Source: Nostoc sp. XA010
GTDB lineage: Bacteria > Cyanobacteriota > Cyanobacteriia > Cyanobacteriales > Nostocaceae
Assembly (NCBI RefSeq): GCF_020829625.1
Contig: NZ_JAIVFX010000008.1
Span: forward strand, 62,001-126,000
DNA length: 64,000 nt
Direction of reading: 5' to 3'
A program made the position numbers and the translations under genes. The notes under the pieces were generated by a model. The model did no database searches. It saw only the letters and a program-made list of their open reading frames with translations, and was not told where the DNA came from. Positions 44,515-53,882 of the stretch are shown piece by piece (within the stretch, counting starts at the first letter, position 1; each line of letters opens with the position of its first letter).

Positions 44515-47124
44515 TTATCGCAATGCAGACACTCCCATAGGGCCACGAGTTACGCCTAATTGATTTTGCAGTTTCAACTCCCGCCAGAGTTGGGAACCTG
44601 TAATCTCCCCTTGAAGTAGTTGACTATAATAATGTATTGTTTTACTCACTTGTTCTGGGGTTTCATTGACAAACTCAATGCGAAACTGACGTAATCCTAG
44701 TTCTATTAGGCGCTGTACGTACTCGGCTCCGGTTTGAGCAGTGCCGTTAAATACAGTATTGCGACAGCCTACATCTGCTTTGAGGACATGTTCGCTACCA
44801 ACGCGATCGCGCAATTTCACTTCCTGCTTTTCACAAGGTCGCCCACAGTTAGTGTAGTCTGTACCTGTCGATAGAAAGGCACAAAATACACAATGTTCCA
44901 TGTGAAACATCGGCATGTGTTGATGGATTGTCACCTCAAACCACTGGGGTGGGCAACTGGTGAGCAGGTCTTGTAGTTGGGTAATATTCAGGTCATAGGA
45001 TGCCGTCAGCCTTTCTAAACCAAAGTTTTGCTGAAAGTAGTCTGCTGTTAAGGCATTAGCAACGTTGAGCGAAAAATCTCCAATACAACGGTCTTGGGCA
45101 AAAAATTTCAGTTGATTATAGTTCCGCACCAGATAGCCATCTGCTTCACAGGCACGGACTTGCTGCAAAATCCAGTTTTCCCCAGGTTTGGTAATTCGGG
45201 GTGGTGCAACCCAAATTGTGGGAAATGGGGATTGTTGCCTTTGTTTATGTACTAGCTGTACCGCTTCCCGGTAGGCGCGGGGGTCTTCAAATTCACAGTA
45301 CAGCGTTTCAATACCAGCTTTGAGGGCGGCTTGGAGTTGCTTGAGGTTACGTACCAAGACTATGAGTGCAGGAGATGTAGCTTTAGCTTCCCGTAGGGTA
45401 GGTGATAAGGGAGATGAAGAGGGTACTAAGTCTTGGAAAGAAACATCAGAACGTAATTGCCAGCGTTTGGGTTGACTTCGCAATTCTTCCAACTGTGCTA
45501 CGATTTCCCGCCGCATCCGGTTCAATTCACTGACGGGCAGCATAAAAGTACCACTGAGGTGGTTGGTTAGCGTTCCCAAACAGAAAGGTGTGTTACCGAG
45601 ACGACCGAATTGTTCTTGTAAACGGTCTGTATTTAGGGGTTTGGTGTGTGCCTCCACCAGGGAAATTGCAGACTCTACTTGGACAATATTACCGAGTTGA
45701 TCACGAGCGATCGCAATCAACGCCTGACTAACTTCTCCATAAACCTCCAAGTCAATCGGACGTTGAAATTGAGGATTCTCGCCAGCAAAACTTTGACGCA
45801 GTTGCTTATCTAATTCTGGATCATTGGTTTTCCAAATGCGATCGCCTATATGCACTCGGCGTAGGTTCAAGTCATTTCGCCCAAATGTCAGCATGGTTTC
45901 TTTACCTTTGGACACCACAGCATAAACCCGGCCGCCTTCTTCCTTCGCCTCTGGATGACCGCAGTCAAACACAATTCCATCTCCAGGTTTTACAGGCGCT
46001 TCTAGTTTGACTGTTACCTGTTCGTTGTGGATACGGCTGACTTCACCCAAATAAACGCCACGTTTTTTACCAAAGCGGGCGTGAACTAGTTCCTGATTAT
46101 TAATCCCGCCAAACCAACCCGTGTAGAGTCCGCGAGAAAATGCCATTTCTAGGTTGTAGTGTTCTTGATTCGATTGACCTCTCCCCCAGCCCCTCTCCGA
46201 AACGGAGAGGGGAGCTTTTATTCCCCCTTCTCTTGTAGGGAAGGGGGTTAGGGGGTTAGGTCTTTCTAATTCCGCCATTACTCCATCCAAAGCTTGCCGA
46301 TAAACACGGGTGACATTGGCAACATACTCTGGGGCTTTCAAACGACCTTCAATCTTGAGACAAGTTACTCCTGATTTGACCAAATCTGGCAGAACATCTA
46401 ACCCTGCTAAGTCTTGAGGACTAAGTAAATATTTGCGTTCTTTTAAATTTACAACTTCGCCATCAGCGATTAAATCGTAGGGCATCCGGCAAGCTTGGGC
46501 ACATTCACCTCGGTTTGCAGAACGTCCGCCTAAAGCCTCACTAGTCAAACACTGACCAGAATACGCTACGCACAAAGCACCGTGAACAAAAACTTCCAAG
46601 GGCAGCGAAGTTTCCTGTTGGGCAATCTGCTGCTGAATTTTATTGATTTCCTGAAGAGAACATTCACGCGCCAGCACCACTAATTGACAGCCGAGGGACT
46701 TGGCAAATTCCACCCCAGCCGCACTGGTGATCGTCATTTGGGTGGAAGCATGGATGGGAAAATCGGGCGACAGGTGACGGATGAGACGGCATATACCCAC
46801 ATCCTGGACAATTACCGCATCCACACCTGCGGCAATAATTGTGCGGAGATATTGCTGTGCTTCTGCTAGTTCTTTGGGAAATATTAGTGTATTGACAGTG
46901 ACATAACCCTTTACGCCGCGACGGTGGAGGAATGTCATCAATTGGGGTAAGTCTGCCTCAGTAAAGTTTTGTGCCCGCATTCTGGCGTTGAAGCGATCCA
47001 AACCGAAGTAAATCGCATCTGCCCCATTTTCCACAGCAGCTTTAGCACAGTCCCAGTTACCTGCTGGCGCGAGTAGTTCAGGACGTTGAAGAGAAGGAGG
47101 GGGAGAGGGGCGATCGCTTTTCAT
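44515..47124 (-). CDS. U32 family peptidase with in-frame insertion
   Basis: An 869-residue protein of the U32 (collagenase-like/YhbU-RlhA) family. N-terminal: PELLAPAGNWDCAKAAVENG and YVTVNTLIF. The signature region is EVFVHGALCVAYSGQCLTSE, then GGRSANRGECAQACRMPYD. The conserved cysteines that could hold an Fe-S cluster are present, and the C-terminal part carries further ones (EHCVFCAFL, NCGRPCEK). Related enzymes act in tRNA or rRNA hydroxylation or quinone synthesis, so peptidase activity is uncertain. Residues about 287-316 come from a dispersed repeat inserted in frame. Confidence 0.85.
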   Translation of the reverse strand: MKSDRPSPPPSLQRPELLAPAGNWDCAKAAVENGADAIYFGLDRFNARMRAQNFTEADLPQLMTFLHRRGVKGYVTVNTLIFPKELAEAQQYLRTIIAAGVDAVIVQDVGICRLIRHLSPDFPIHASTQMTITSAAGVEFAKSLGCQLVVLARECSLQEINKIQQQIAQQETSLPLEVFVHGALCVAYSGQCLTSEALGGRSANRGECAQACRMPYDLIADGEVVNLKERKYLLSPQDLAGLDVLPDLVKSGVTCLKIEGRLKAPEYVANVTRVYRQALDGVMAELERPNPLTPFPTREGGIKAPLSVSERGWGRGQSNQEHYNLEMAFSRGLYTGWFGGINNQELVHARFGKKRGVYLGEVSRIHNEQVTVKLEAPVKPGDGIVFDCGHPEAKEEGGRVYAVVSKGKETMLTFGRNDLNLRRVHIGDRIWKTNDPELDKQLRQSFAGENPQFQRPIDLEVYGEVSQALIAIARDQLGNIVQVESAISLVEAHTKPLNTDRLQEQFGRLGNTPFCLGTLTNHLSGTFMLPVSELNRMRREIVAQLEELRSQPKRWQLRSDVSFQDLVPSSSPLSPTLREAKATSPALIVLVRNLKQLQAALKAGIETLYCEFEDPRAYREAVQLVHKQRQQSPFPTIWVAPPRITKPGENWILQQVRACEADGYLVRNYNQLKFFAQDRCIGDFSLNVANALTADYFQQNFGLERLTASYDLNITQLQDLLTSCPPQWFEVTIHQHMPMFHMEHCVFCAFLSTGTDYTNCGRPCEKQEVKLRDRVGSEHVLKADVGCRNTVFNGTAQTGAEYVQRLIELGLRQFRIEFVNETPEQVSKTIHYYSQLLQGEITGSQLWRELKLQNQLGVTRGPMGVSALR
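46176..46265. repeat. Dispersed repeat inserted in frame in the U32 gene
   Basis: Two hairpins lie in tandem: CCCCTCTCCG/CGGAGAGGGG (46190-46212, 3-nt loop) and CCCCCTTC/GAAGGGGG (46223-46247). The GC-rich sequence is a known type of intergenic repeat in Nostoc genomes. Here it adds about 30 residues and keeps the frame. Confidence 0.8.
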
Positions 47125-47268
47125 CAGATTTAGGGAGGGTTAACTAGCACCATAGTGATTTTATCGAAGTTATTGAGGATGGTGGGGCGATCGCTCTTTT
47201 GTATAAAAGAAGTGATATATCAAGGATATTGCTGGGAATACTGAGATTAAGTCTATTTTGCAACAACT

Positions 47269-48615
47269 ATGGTTAATCCATTTACTCAGCGACCAGAACC
47301 ACATTTGTTTAAGGGAGGAAATGCCTCCGATTACGAGGTATTTACTGGTGAAGCAGGTACTTGGTGTACACGTCATAGTGTAAGCGGAGAGACAATTCAA
47401 TCCGTTAGACCAGCTATTGATATGTTTAATATTGCTAATTTGGGAGTAAATATACTCAATCTTGGTGTAGGGATTTACAATTCTGTCCAACTTTACAAGA
47501 TTAAAAAGAAGTTAGACCGGAATCAAGATCAGATTCAATTCTGTGTTGAGGAGTTAGATAGAAATCATGAACAAGTTCAAGTAGTCTCAGATAAATTAGA
47601 CAGAAATAATGAACAGATCCAGACTTGTTTTAACAGTATTCAAAATGCCCTTACTGTTCAACACCGCACTCTTGAGTTATTAGTTTGTAATCAGTGCAAT
47701 TTAGCAAATCAAATGAATATTCTCCGTGAGGAGATGCGTACAGGTTTTCAAAATGTTGTAGAAGAAGTTAAAGATTTAGAAGCTCGGAGGCGTAGAGAAG
47801 AGTTTGAGACTAGAACTTTTAAACTACTTAAAACCTATGAACGATTTACCTATATACTGCCTGAATTACTAGAAGCAGATCAACTTATTGAAAGAGCCGA
47901 GGATTTAGAAGCTTGGCTGCGAACTCAACTTAATCGTATTGATAAAGGCAAACCGGAAAGATTACCACTATTGGTGGCTCTTGCTTTTAGTGTCAGAGCA
48001 AAAGCTGATGCGTTTGAAGCTAAAGGGGGAGATTACACAAGTTTTGCTACTAAAGATATTGGTCTACTAATAAATCAACTTCGTGATGAGGCTAGTGCAT
48101 TTTGTGAGGGACGCAGTTTATATACTCTTGGGGTAGAAATGCCAGAAATACTCTATCAATATGCCCTATTAAATCGAAGTCTTTGTAAAGGGTATGAATT
48201 TCAGAAAAAAATTAAGCAAGCTGATTCTGAAGTTATTTTTTCAGAAGAGGAGTTGACTTGGGACGATGAGATGCAGGAATTAAGAGAAATATTTAAACCG
48301 AAGCCTGAAGATACTGAAATGCTTACTGGAAAGCTACTAGTTAAACTAAATACTTTAGTAGACTACGATTGGTATATAGGCTTTGCAGATGAGGATAGAC
48401 ATAATTTTAGTGTCCATTCCCGCCCTACAATACCACTTGGTGATATCCTGCAAAAAATAGGTCATCCTGATCCTCAGAATGGGCAAATTAGAAAAACGGA
48501 TCTCAATGCTTTGATGCTTTTTGCTCTTCCCGAAAAAGGTAACAAGATTTCTCATCTTATACAAACCGAGTTTACGTTAGAAGCTTCCCCTAAACTTCTT
48601 GGCTTTGGAGATTAG
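47269..48615 (+). CDS. Unknown coiled-coil protein with a hydrophobic segment
   Basis: 448 residues; no family recognised. Residues about 50-72 (IDMFNIANLGVNILNLGVGIY) are hydrophobic and glycine-containing. A repeated coiled-coil motif follows, with three variants of KLDRNQDQIQ in residues 78-122. The middle (about 150-350) is helical and charged, and the C-terminal 80 residues are mixed. It lies in an accessory stretch, convergent with a Toprim/ATPase pair. The layout (hydrophobic segment, coiled coil, helical body) would suit a membrane-linked sensor or effector, but that is speculation. Confidence 0.65.
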   Translation: MVNPFTQRPEPHLFKGGNASDYEVFTGEAGTWCTRHSVSGETIQSVRPAIDMFNIANLGVNILNLGVGIYNSVQLYKIKKKLDRNQDQIQFCVEELDRNHEQVQVVSDKLDRNNEQIQTCFNSIQNALTVQHRTLELLVCNQCNLANQMNILREEMRTGFQNVVEEVKDLEARRRREEFETRTFKLLKTYERFTYILPELLEADQLIERAEDLEAWLRTQLNRIDKGKPERLPLLVALAFSVRAKADAFEAKGGDYTSFATKDIGLLINQLRDEASAFCEGRSLYTLGVEMPEILYQYALLNRSLCKGYEFQKKIKQADSEVIFSEEELTWDDEMQELREIFKPKPEDTEMLTGKLLVKLNTLVDYDWYIGFADEDRHNFSVHSRPTIPLGDILQKIGHPDPQNGQIRKTDLNALMLFALPEKGNKISHLIQTEFTLEASPKLLGFGD

Positions 48616-48619
48616 AAGA

Positions 48620-48850
48620 ATGAGCGATCGCTACAGTATGGTAATTCAATAGTTAAATGAAGATAATTGCTACTTGGTACATTTACCGGAATTCCCTTGG
48701 CAGCAATTCCACACTCATGGTAAGACTTATGAAGAAGCTGCTAAACATGGGCAAGAGGTAATTGAATCTCTGATCGAATGGTATGGAGAGCAAGGAAAAC
48801 CTTTGCCAGAGCCAATTACTTTTCCTCAGAAACCGTTAAAAGTGGCTTAA
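48620..48850 (+). pseudogene. HicB-like antitoxin with amber codon
   Basis: The 77-codon frame reads MSDRYSMVIQ, then TAG at 48650, then LNEDNCYLVHLPEFPWQQ and GKTYEEAAKHGQEVIESL. These are the features of cyanobacterial HicB-like proteins, where the stop position is normally tryptophan. A full product needs readthrough or a restart at the internal TTG, which would lose the first strand. No HicA toxin gene adjoins it. Confidence 0.75.
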
Positions 48851-48905
48851 ATCTTTTGCATAGATAGAGCGATCGCTATTTTTTACTACCTAATTCATCT
48901 GAGGG

Positions 48906-49547
48906 TTATAAATCGTATAAAGTCTTAAACCAGGTTACGAATGTCTGTGCTTTTGGATGCTGTGGATTCAGAATTTCTTCCTTGATAGCGTTATGGAGTT
49001 GTCGTCCTGGTGGCTTTTGCCAAGCTAACCATGTGTAAATGTAAGCTTTATCAATATGAGAATCTATAAATGGTGCCCCTCTATTTTTTGCTTCTGCTAC
49101 AACTTCCTGAGCATATTGCCAGAGAAGTTCACTTTCATCTCGAATCATATAAGCTAAAAAAGTTTCTAACATACCTCGCATCAGGTTATCTGGCATAATC
49201 CAGACCCCAAACTTAATTCCATTTGTGGTGAGGAGTAGTCCTATTTCTGGTATTTGCTCAGGAATATCAGGAATACTTGGTAAACAAGCGTTTCGAATAC
49301 TTCTCCAACGTATATCTGGATCGTCATCCGCATCTACCATCAAACCCAGATGTGTCAATCCTGCTCCTTTCAATCGAGCTGATATTCTATAAGGATTAAT
49401 GAATCCATCGCCACCATAGTTTTCAATCTCGACAGGATGCTTATCTTTTTCCCAGATAATTCCGTTAGCTTCCATGAGATATGGTATTACTCGCTTGTCT
49501 TGTTCACCCTCCACAATAAGTTTTTTGGTTCTATAACTGCTTGTCAT
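48906..49547 (-). CDS. DUF3226 Toprim-type protein
   Basis: A 213-residue protein with Toprim-like motifs: the glutamate in KLIVEGEQDKRVI near residue 13, and the DxD pattern in LGLMVDADDDPDIRW near 70. The rest is helical, with FLAYMIRDESELLWQYA, and ends LYDL. Toprim domains cut or rejoin nucleic acid. The start lies 2 bp after the stop of the AAA ATPase gene, so the two are coupled. The pairing matches split OLD-type nucleases seen in phage defence. Function here is inferred. Confidence 0.8.
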   Translation of the reverse strand: MTSSYRTKKLIVEGEQDKRVIPYLMEANGIIWEKDKHPVEIENYGGDGFINPYRISARLKGAGLTHLGLMVDADDDPDIRWRSIRNACLPSIPDIPEQIPEIGLLLTTNGIKFGVWIMPDNLMRGMLETFLAYMIRDESELLWQYAQEVVAEAKNRGAPFIDSHIDKAYIYTWLAWQKPPGRQLHNAIKEEILNPQHPKAQTFVTWFKTLYDL

Positions 49548-49549
49548 TA

Positions 49550-50686
49550 CTAACGTACCTCAATGTTTTCTTCAGCAGCGATGACAATTTCAGGTTCAAT
49601 AAAAACTACACTTGCTTCTTTACCTTTCTCGATTCTGTGAATTCTAATACCATCCTCAGTTGCATCTTCCTGTTCTGCAATACTAGCTAAACTTGTCCAA
49701 CAATCACTATTGTGTGTAGTTGCGAAAACTTGCACATTTAACCTTTTGGCTGTTTCCCAAATCAGTTTCCACATGTCAGACATAGCCGTAAAATGGAGTC
49801 CGGTATCAATCTCATCAACAAATAAGTATCCATCTTTAGAACATACTGTAGCTAGTGCTAGTCCTAAGATCCGCCAAATACCATCACCCATGCTGCCAAT
49901 TGGTACACGCTGATTACTATCAGAAAGAAGCACGAAAAAACCGCCCCGCGAATCTAAGGAATACCTGGACTTTCGAGAACTAACGGGAGCAATCCGTTGA
50001 ATTTTAGAGTCTATTCTATGAAGTGCTTGCTCTACAAGTTTTTCTTCAGGCGTTAGTACTATTTGATCAAATAGTTCAATCATTTTCTCGGTTCCTAGAG
50101 AAGATGATGTGACAAATTGTATTTTTGGTGAATAATTCTTAGTATCTCTACGCAATTGTCCAGTATAATTATCTACAGCAAGTCCACCATTAGCTGATAG
50201 CGGTAGTATCCAAGGCTTTTCTTGTCGCCCATAATTCCACTTAATACTGAAATCTAGTTCCCTTAATGCATCTGGGACTTCATCATATAGAAACTCAGGC
50301 GATGAGCTAAGTGACTCTTTTGAGGAAATTTTACGTACTTCTATTGATACAACAAGCTCCTCTTGAATATTGCCATTAGTACCCGTTATTGAAAATTTGC
50401 TACCCAATTCAATCTCGTGACCATAAAAAAGGTGACGAACATCAAGGTCTTGAACTGGCCTTAACCTACGTTCAGTACGCTCATCATCAAAAAAATATTC
50501 ACTCCGGTTAGTCATTGTCTGACGTAGTGGATCAAGATTATTTCGTGAGCATAAAAGTTGAATAGCTTCCAGTATTGATGTTTTACCGATATTATTTTTA
50601 CCAACAAGTAGGTTAACTCTACCAAGTTGCTGAAGCTCAAAAGATTGGAAACTGCGGAAATTTTCTATTTTTATCGTCTTCAACAT
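49550..50686 (-). CDS. OLD/RecF-like AAA ATPase
   Basis: About 378 residues from ATG 50686; the frame extends 21 codons upstream but MLKTIKIENFRSFQSFELQ is the usual family start. Walker A is VGKNNIGKTSILEA, the ABC-type signature region is FFVLLSDSNQRVPIGSMGDG, Walker B is GYLFVDEIDTGLH, and an H-loop follows in ATTHNSD. This is the AAA_15/AAA_21 class of overcoming-lysogenisation-defect ATPases. It has no Toprim domain itself; that function is supplied by the next gene. A role in sensing phage or DNA ends is likely. Confidence 0.85.
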   Translation of the reverse strand: MLKTIKIENFRSFQSFELQQLGRVNLLVGKNNIGKTSILEAIQLLCSRNNLDPLRQTMTNRSEYFFDDERTERRLRPVQDLDVRHLFYGHEIELGSKFSITGTNGNIQEELVVSIEVRKISSKESLSSSPEFLYDEVPDALRELDFSIKWNYGRQEKPWILPLSANGGLAVDNYTGQLRRDTKNYSPKIQFVTSSSLGTEKMIELFDQIVLTPEEKLVEQALHRIDSKIQRIAPVSSRKSRYSLDSRGGFFVLLSDSNQRVPIGSMGDGIWRILGLALATVCSKDGYLFVDEIDTGLHFTAMSDMWKLIWETAKRLNVQVFATTHNSDCWTSLASIAEQEDATEDGIRIHRIEKGKEASVVFIEPEIVIAAEENIEVR

Positions 50687-50787
50687 AATTTTGCTAGCCG
50701 GAGACAACAAAGAGTTAATGACTGGCATTAGTATAAGCAGTCCTAACACCTCTTACTTTAGCAAAAACAGTCCAATATCTTCTCTGC

Positions 50788-50824
50788 GTTCGCGTAGCGC
50801 GTCGCAGACAGACGCTACGCGAAC
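50788..50824. repeat. Dispersed GC-rich palindrome
   Basis: GTTCGCGTAGCG (50788-50799) and CGCTACGCGAAC (50813-50824) form an exact 12-bp stem around gcgcgtcgcagaca-type loop sequence. A related reverse-complement piece is at 75-120. Confidence 0.8.
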
Positions 50825-50845
50825 GATAAGCTATGCTTACGCACT

Positions 50846-51463
50846 TTACCCCAATCCTTCAATATCAGCACTTTCCCCTTCGGACTCAACAGGCTCAAAC
50901 TTTACCTTATTGTATAAATCTTGTAGAGAAATCTCAAAGGGTACGGTTACAAGTGCGATCGCTTCATCTTCTTCATCATATTCACGAAGCGTCCATTGTT
51001 TTTTCCCAGTTTTAGAAAATTGATCTACATGAATCCCTGTTTGATCAATTAATAGATATTCTTGGAAAGTAGAAATAGTTCGGTAAGCCTGAAATTTATC
51101 TTCGCGGTCATACCCTTTGGTCGATTTTAATAAAACCTCAACAATGATCTGTGGGTTCAAAATTATATCCATTCTGTTGTTAAAAAACTCTGGTTCACCT
51201 GCCAGAATCATCACATCGGGATAAGTGTATGTACACTTTTTGGGTATCCATAGACGAACATCACCCATGAAAACTTCGTAATCTCGCTGGCGAAACGCAA
51301 AATTTAAGGCAGCACTTAGATTCAGAGAGATTCGATTATGATTTGCTGTTTTACCCGCCATAGGAATTATTTGCCCGTCAATGTATTCACATTTAGAGTC
51401 AGTACCTTCTTCTAGTTCTAAATATTCTTCTGGTGTGTAGTATCGTTGTTGTGTAACTTGCAT
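50846..51463 (-). CDS. Uma2 family (DUF820) endonuclease-like protein
   Basis: About 205 residues from ATG 51463 (a TTG eight codons earlier is possible). Family motifs are RYYTPEEYLELEEG, DGQIIPMAGKTANHNRI, YTYPDVMILAG, PQIIVEVLLKSTKGYDREDKF and EYLLIDQTGIHVDQF. The D, E and K residues of the nuclease-type core are present. It has a very acidic C-terminus. It is a second Uma2 member in the window and lies upstream of the OLD-like pair on the same strand. Confidence 0.85.
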   Translation of the reverse strand: MQVTQQRYYTPEEYLELEEGTDSKCEYIDGQIIPMAGKTANHNRISLNLSAALNFAFRQRDYEVFMGDVRLWIPKKCTYTYPDVMILAGEPEFFNNRMDIILNPQIIVEVLLKSTKGYDREDKFQAYRTISTFQEYLLIDQTGIHVDQFSKTGKKQWTLREYDEEDEAIALVTVPFEISLQDLYNKVKFEPVESEGESADIEGLG

Positions 51464-51624
51464 AATTTTATCAAATAACAACTGCACTCAAGGGATTTCA
51501 GCAATTTATATCGAACAGTCTAACGTAGTTATATCAGAGGCTAGATGCTGTGACAAAGTGGGCGTAGGCGCAGCCCAACCTAGGTATCGCTATCTCAATT
51601 CACAAAGTTTATTAGCTTTCTTTC

Positions 51625-53456
51625 CTATTGATAACCGGCTGCTTGTAACAGAAACAACTTGGCATAACGTCCTCCTAGCTGTAAGAGTTCTTCGTGAGTT
51701 CCCTGTTCTATAACTTCCCCGTTTTCTATAACTAGAATTTTGTCAGCCATTCTTACCGTTGAGAAACGATGGGAAATCAAAAGTACCATCTGATTTTTAG
51801 TAACAGTGCGAAAATGATTGAAAATCTCAAACTCAGCTTGGGCATCTATTGCCGATGTTGGTTCATCTAACACCAAGATATCTGCTTGCGATCGCATAAA
51901 AGCACGAGAGAGAGCAATTTTCTGCCACTGTCCCCCCGAAAGTTCCTGTCCTCCCTTAAACCAACGACCAAGTTGAGTCTGGAAACTTTGGGGTAATTGA
52001 TCAATAAAAGATTGCGCCATACCTTTTTCAGCAGCAGTTTGCCAACGGGTTTTGTTTTCGAGATGTTCTACATCACCGACGCCAATATTCTCCCCTACAG
52101 TGAACTGGTAGCGGACAAAGTTCTGAAAAATCACACCAATCCGACGCCGCAGCACATCCACATCCCATTCCTGCAAGTCCAAGCCATCTAAGAAAATTCG
52201 CCCAGAGTCTGGCGTGTAGAGTCGGGTAAGTAGTTTGATTAAGGTAGTTTTACCGGAACCATTTTCACCGACAATTGCCAGTTTCTCTCTGGGTTTCAAA
52301 TGTAGAGAAATGTTTGTCAATGCTGGCTTAGAACTTCCTGGATAAGTGAATGATACGTTTTCAAAACGGATACCATCTTGGGGATTTAAACCAATGGTTG
52401 CCTTACCCCAAGATTTTGGTACTTCTTCTTCCAGAAAATCGTAGAGATTTGATAGATATAGGTTATCTTCATACATCCCTCCAATAGAAGTGAGGGCATT
52501 GGAGAAAGTAGACTGTCCTTGGCGAAACACAGTGAGATACATTGTCATATCTCCCAAGGAAATCTTACCTCGCACTGTTTCCAGTACAATCCAAGCATAA
52601 GCTAGATAAAAAGCACCAGTACTGACTAAACCCAGGAGATACCCCCACAGTCCTCGCCGGAGGGTCAAATCGCGGTCTTCACCATATAGTTGCTCAAACA
52701 GGTTGCGGTAACGTCCTAGCAACATCTCTCCTAGCTGGTAGAGTTTGACTTCTGTGACAAAATCTTCTCTTGCTAGCAGATTTTCTAAGTAGTGCTGTTG
52801 ACGAGTTTCTGCCGCACGCCAACTAAACAAGCGAAAGCCTTCTCCAGCAAACTTTGTTTCGGAAATAAATACAGGCATAGCTGCCAAAATCAGCACCACC
52901 ACCGCCCAACCTGAGAAATTTACTAGCAAAATACCGTAGGTGAACAGGGAAAGGGCATTTTGCACTAACCCAAAGGTGCGGTTTACTAAAGAAAGGGGAC
53001 GAACTGATGCTTCTCGTCGGGCATTGGTTAATTTGTCATAAAATTCTGAGTCTTCAAACTGCCTAAGATCAAGTGTCAGCGCCTTTTCTAAGATAAGTAC
53101 ATTCACTCGCTGACCCATTAGCGCCCGCAATAACGACTGACAAATGGTGATTCCCCGTTGACTGCCTGCTAGTAAAATTACAGCGATCGCTTCTAATCCT
53201 ACATAAGATAGGGAAGGATAAATATTGACAAAACCATTGCTCTGTGAGTTAACTTCAGAGGCAAATACCACTGCATCAACAATTAACTTACTGATGTAGG
53301 ATATCGCCGCCGGTAAAAGACCAGCAACTAAAGTTAAACTAGCCAGAAGAATAGTAAGTGCTCGGCTAGTAGTCCATACTAGGCTTACAGCCCGTCCACT
53401 GTAACGGAAAACCGTCAGTGATTGGCGTAGGATATTTCTTTTTTTTTAATTTTCAT
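51625..53456 (-). CDS. ABC exporter half-transporter; 5' frame broken at an A9 tract
   Basis: A fused membrane/ATPase half-transporter. The ATPase half shows Walker A GENGSGKTTLIKLL, signature LSGGQWQKIALSRAF, Walker B DILVLDEPTSA and the switch ISHRFS. The membrane half has long helices. The open frame has no ATG and its first usual start is GTG at 53271, which cuts off the first membrane helix. An ATG at 53456 reads MKIKKK and then runs into a TGA unless one more A is added to the A9 tract (53439-53447 on the minus strand). With ten A the sequence continues RNILRQSLTVFRYSGRA and gives about 610 residues, the family's usual length. It may be a sequencing error, phase variation, slippage, or a recent mutation. 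The substrate is unknown. Confidence 0.75.
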
Positions 53457-53882
53457 CTTTTTTTTTGGCGAGATATCCCACCTTGGGCGGATCTTCCTGA
53501 CTCTATTTAATCTTTATAAATTTTACATTTTTATCAGAATGTTGGGTGAAAACCCCGAAATTGAAACCTAAAAACTAGTTTTGTATGGTGTGTTATGGAA
53601 AAATTCCATATAATCATCCCGTAAAGGGTGGATATACGGAAAAATTCTGTATAATATCCAAAATAGGGGTTTAAAAAAGAAGTTTTCCGCATATCCAGAA
53701 AGAAGGTAGCTGTAATGCTTGATATGCCCTGGCTTCGTATCATAAATGTGATTTTCTGTTGACCTGGAATTGTCGGCACTTGGCAAATGCGAACAAGTTT
53801 GGTCATATTCGACGAGTGAACGTTATGCTTGGGTTGTACGTTCTAACGCTAGTCACGCCATTAGAGTTAATTGGAGTGCAAA
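53457..53882. other. Intergenic region with tandem palindromes
   Basis: About 425 bp between the ABC exporter (leftward) and a small gene (rightward). It contains two related imperfect palindromes at 53594-53610 and 53633-53653. Minus-strand frames over it are not convincing genes. Confidence 0.55.
53594..53653. promoter_or_regulatory. Two related palindromes spaced about 41 bp
   Basis: TATGGAA-AAA-TTCCATA (53594-53610) is perfect. TATACGGAA-AAA-TTCTGTATA (53633-53653) is the same pattern with one G-T pair. Their centres are 41 bp apart, about four DNA turns, which suits a dimeric regulator. They lie 140-200 bp upstream of the ABC exporter ATG. Confidence 0.5.

Noticed and set aside
53534-53806. 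Minus-strand frames upstream of the exporter
   Set aside because: They overlap the tandem palindromes, have no ribosome site and no recognisable family.
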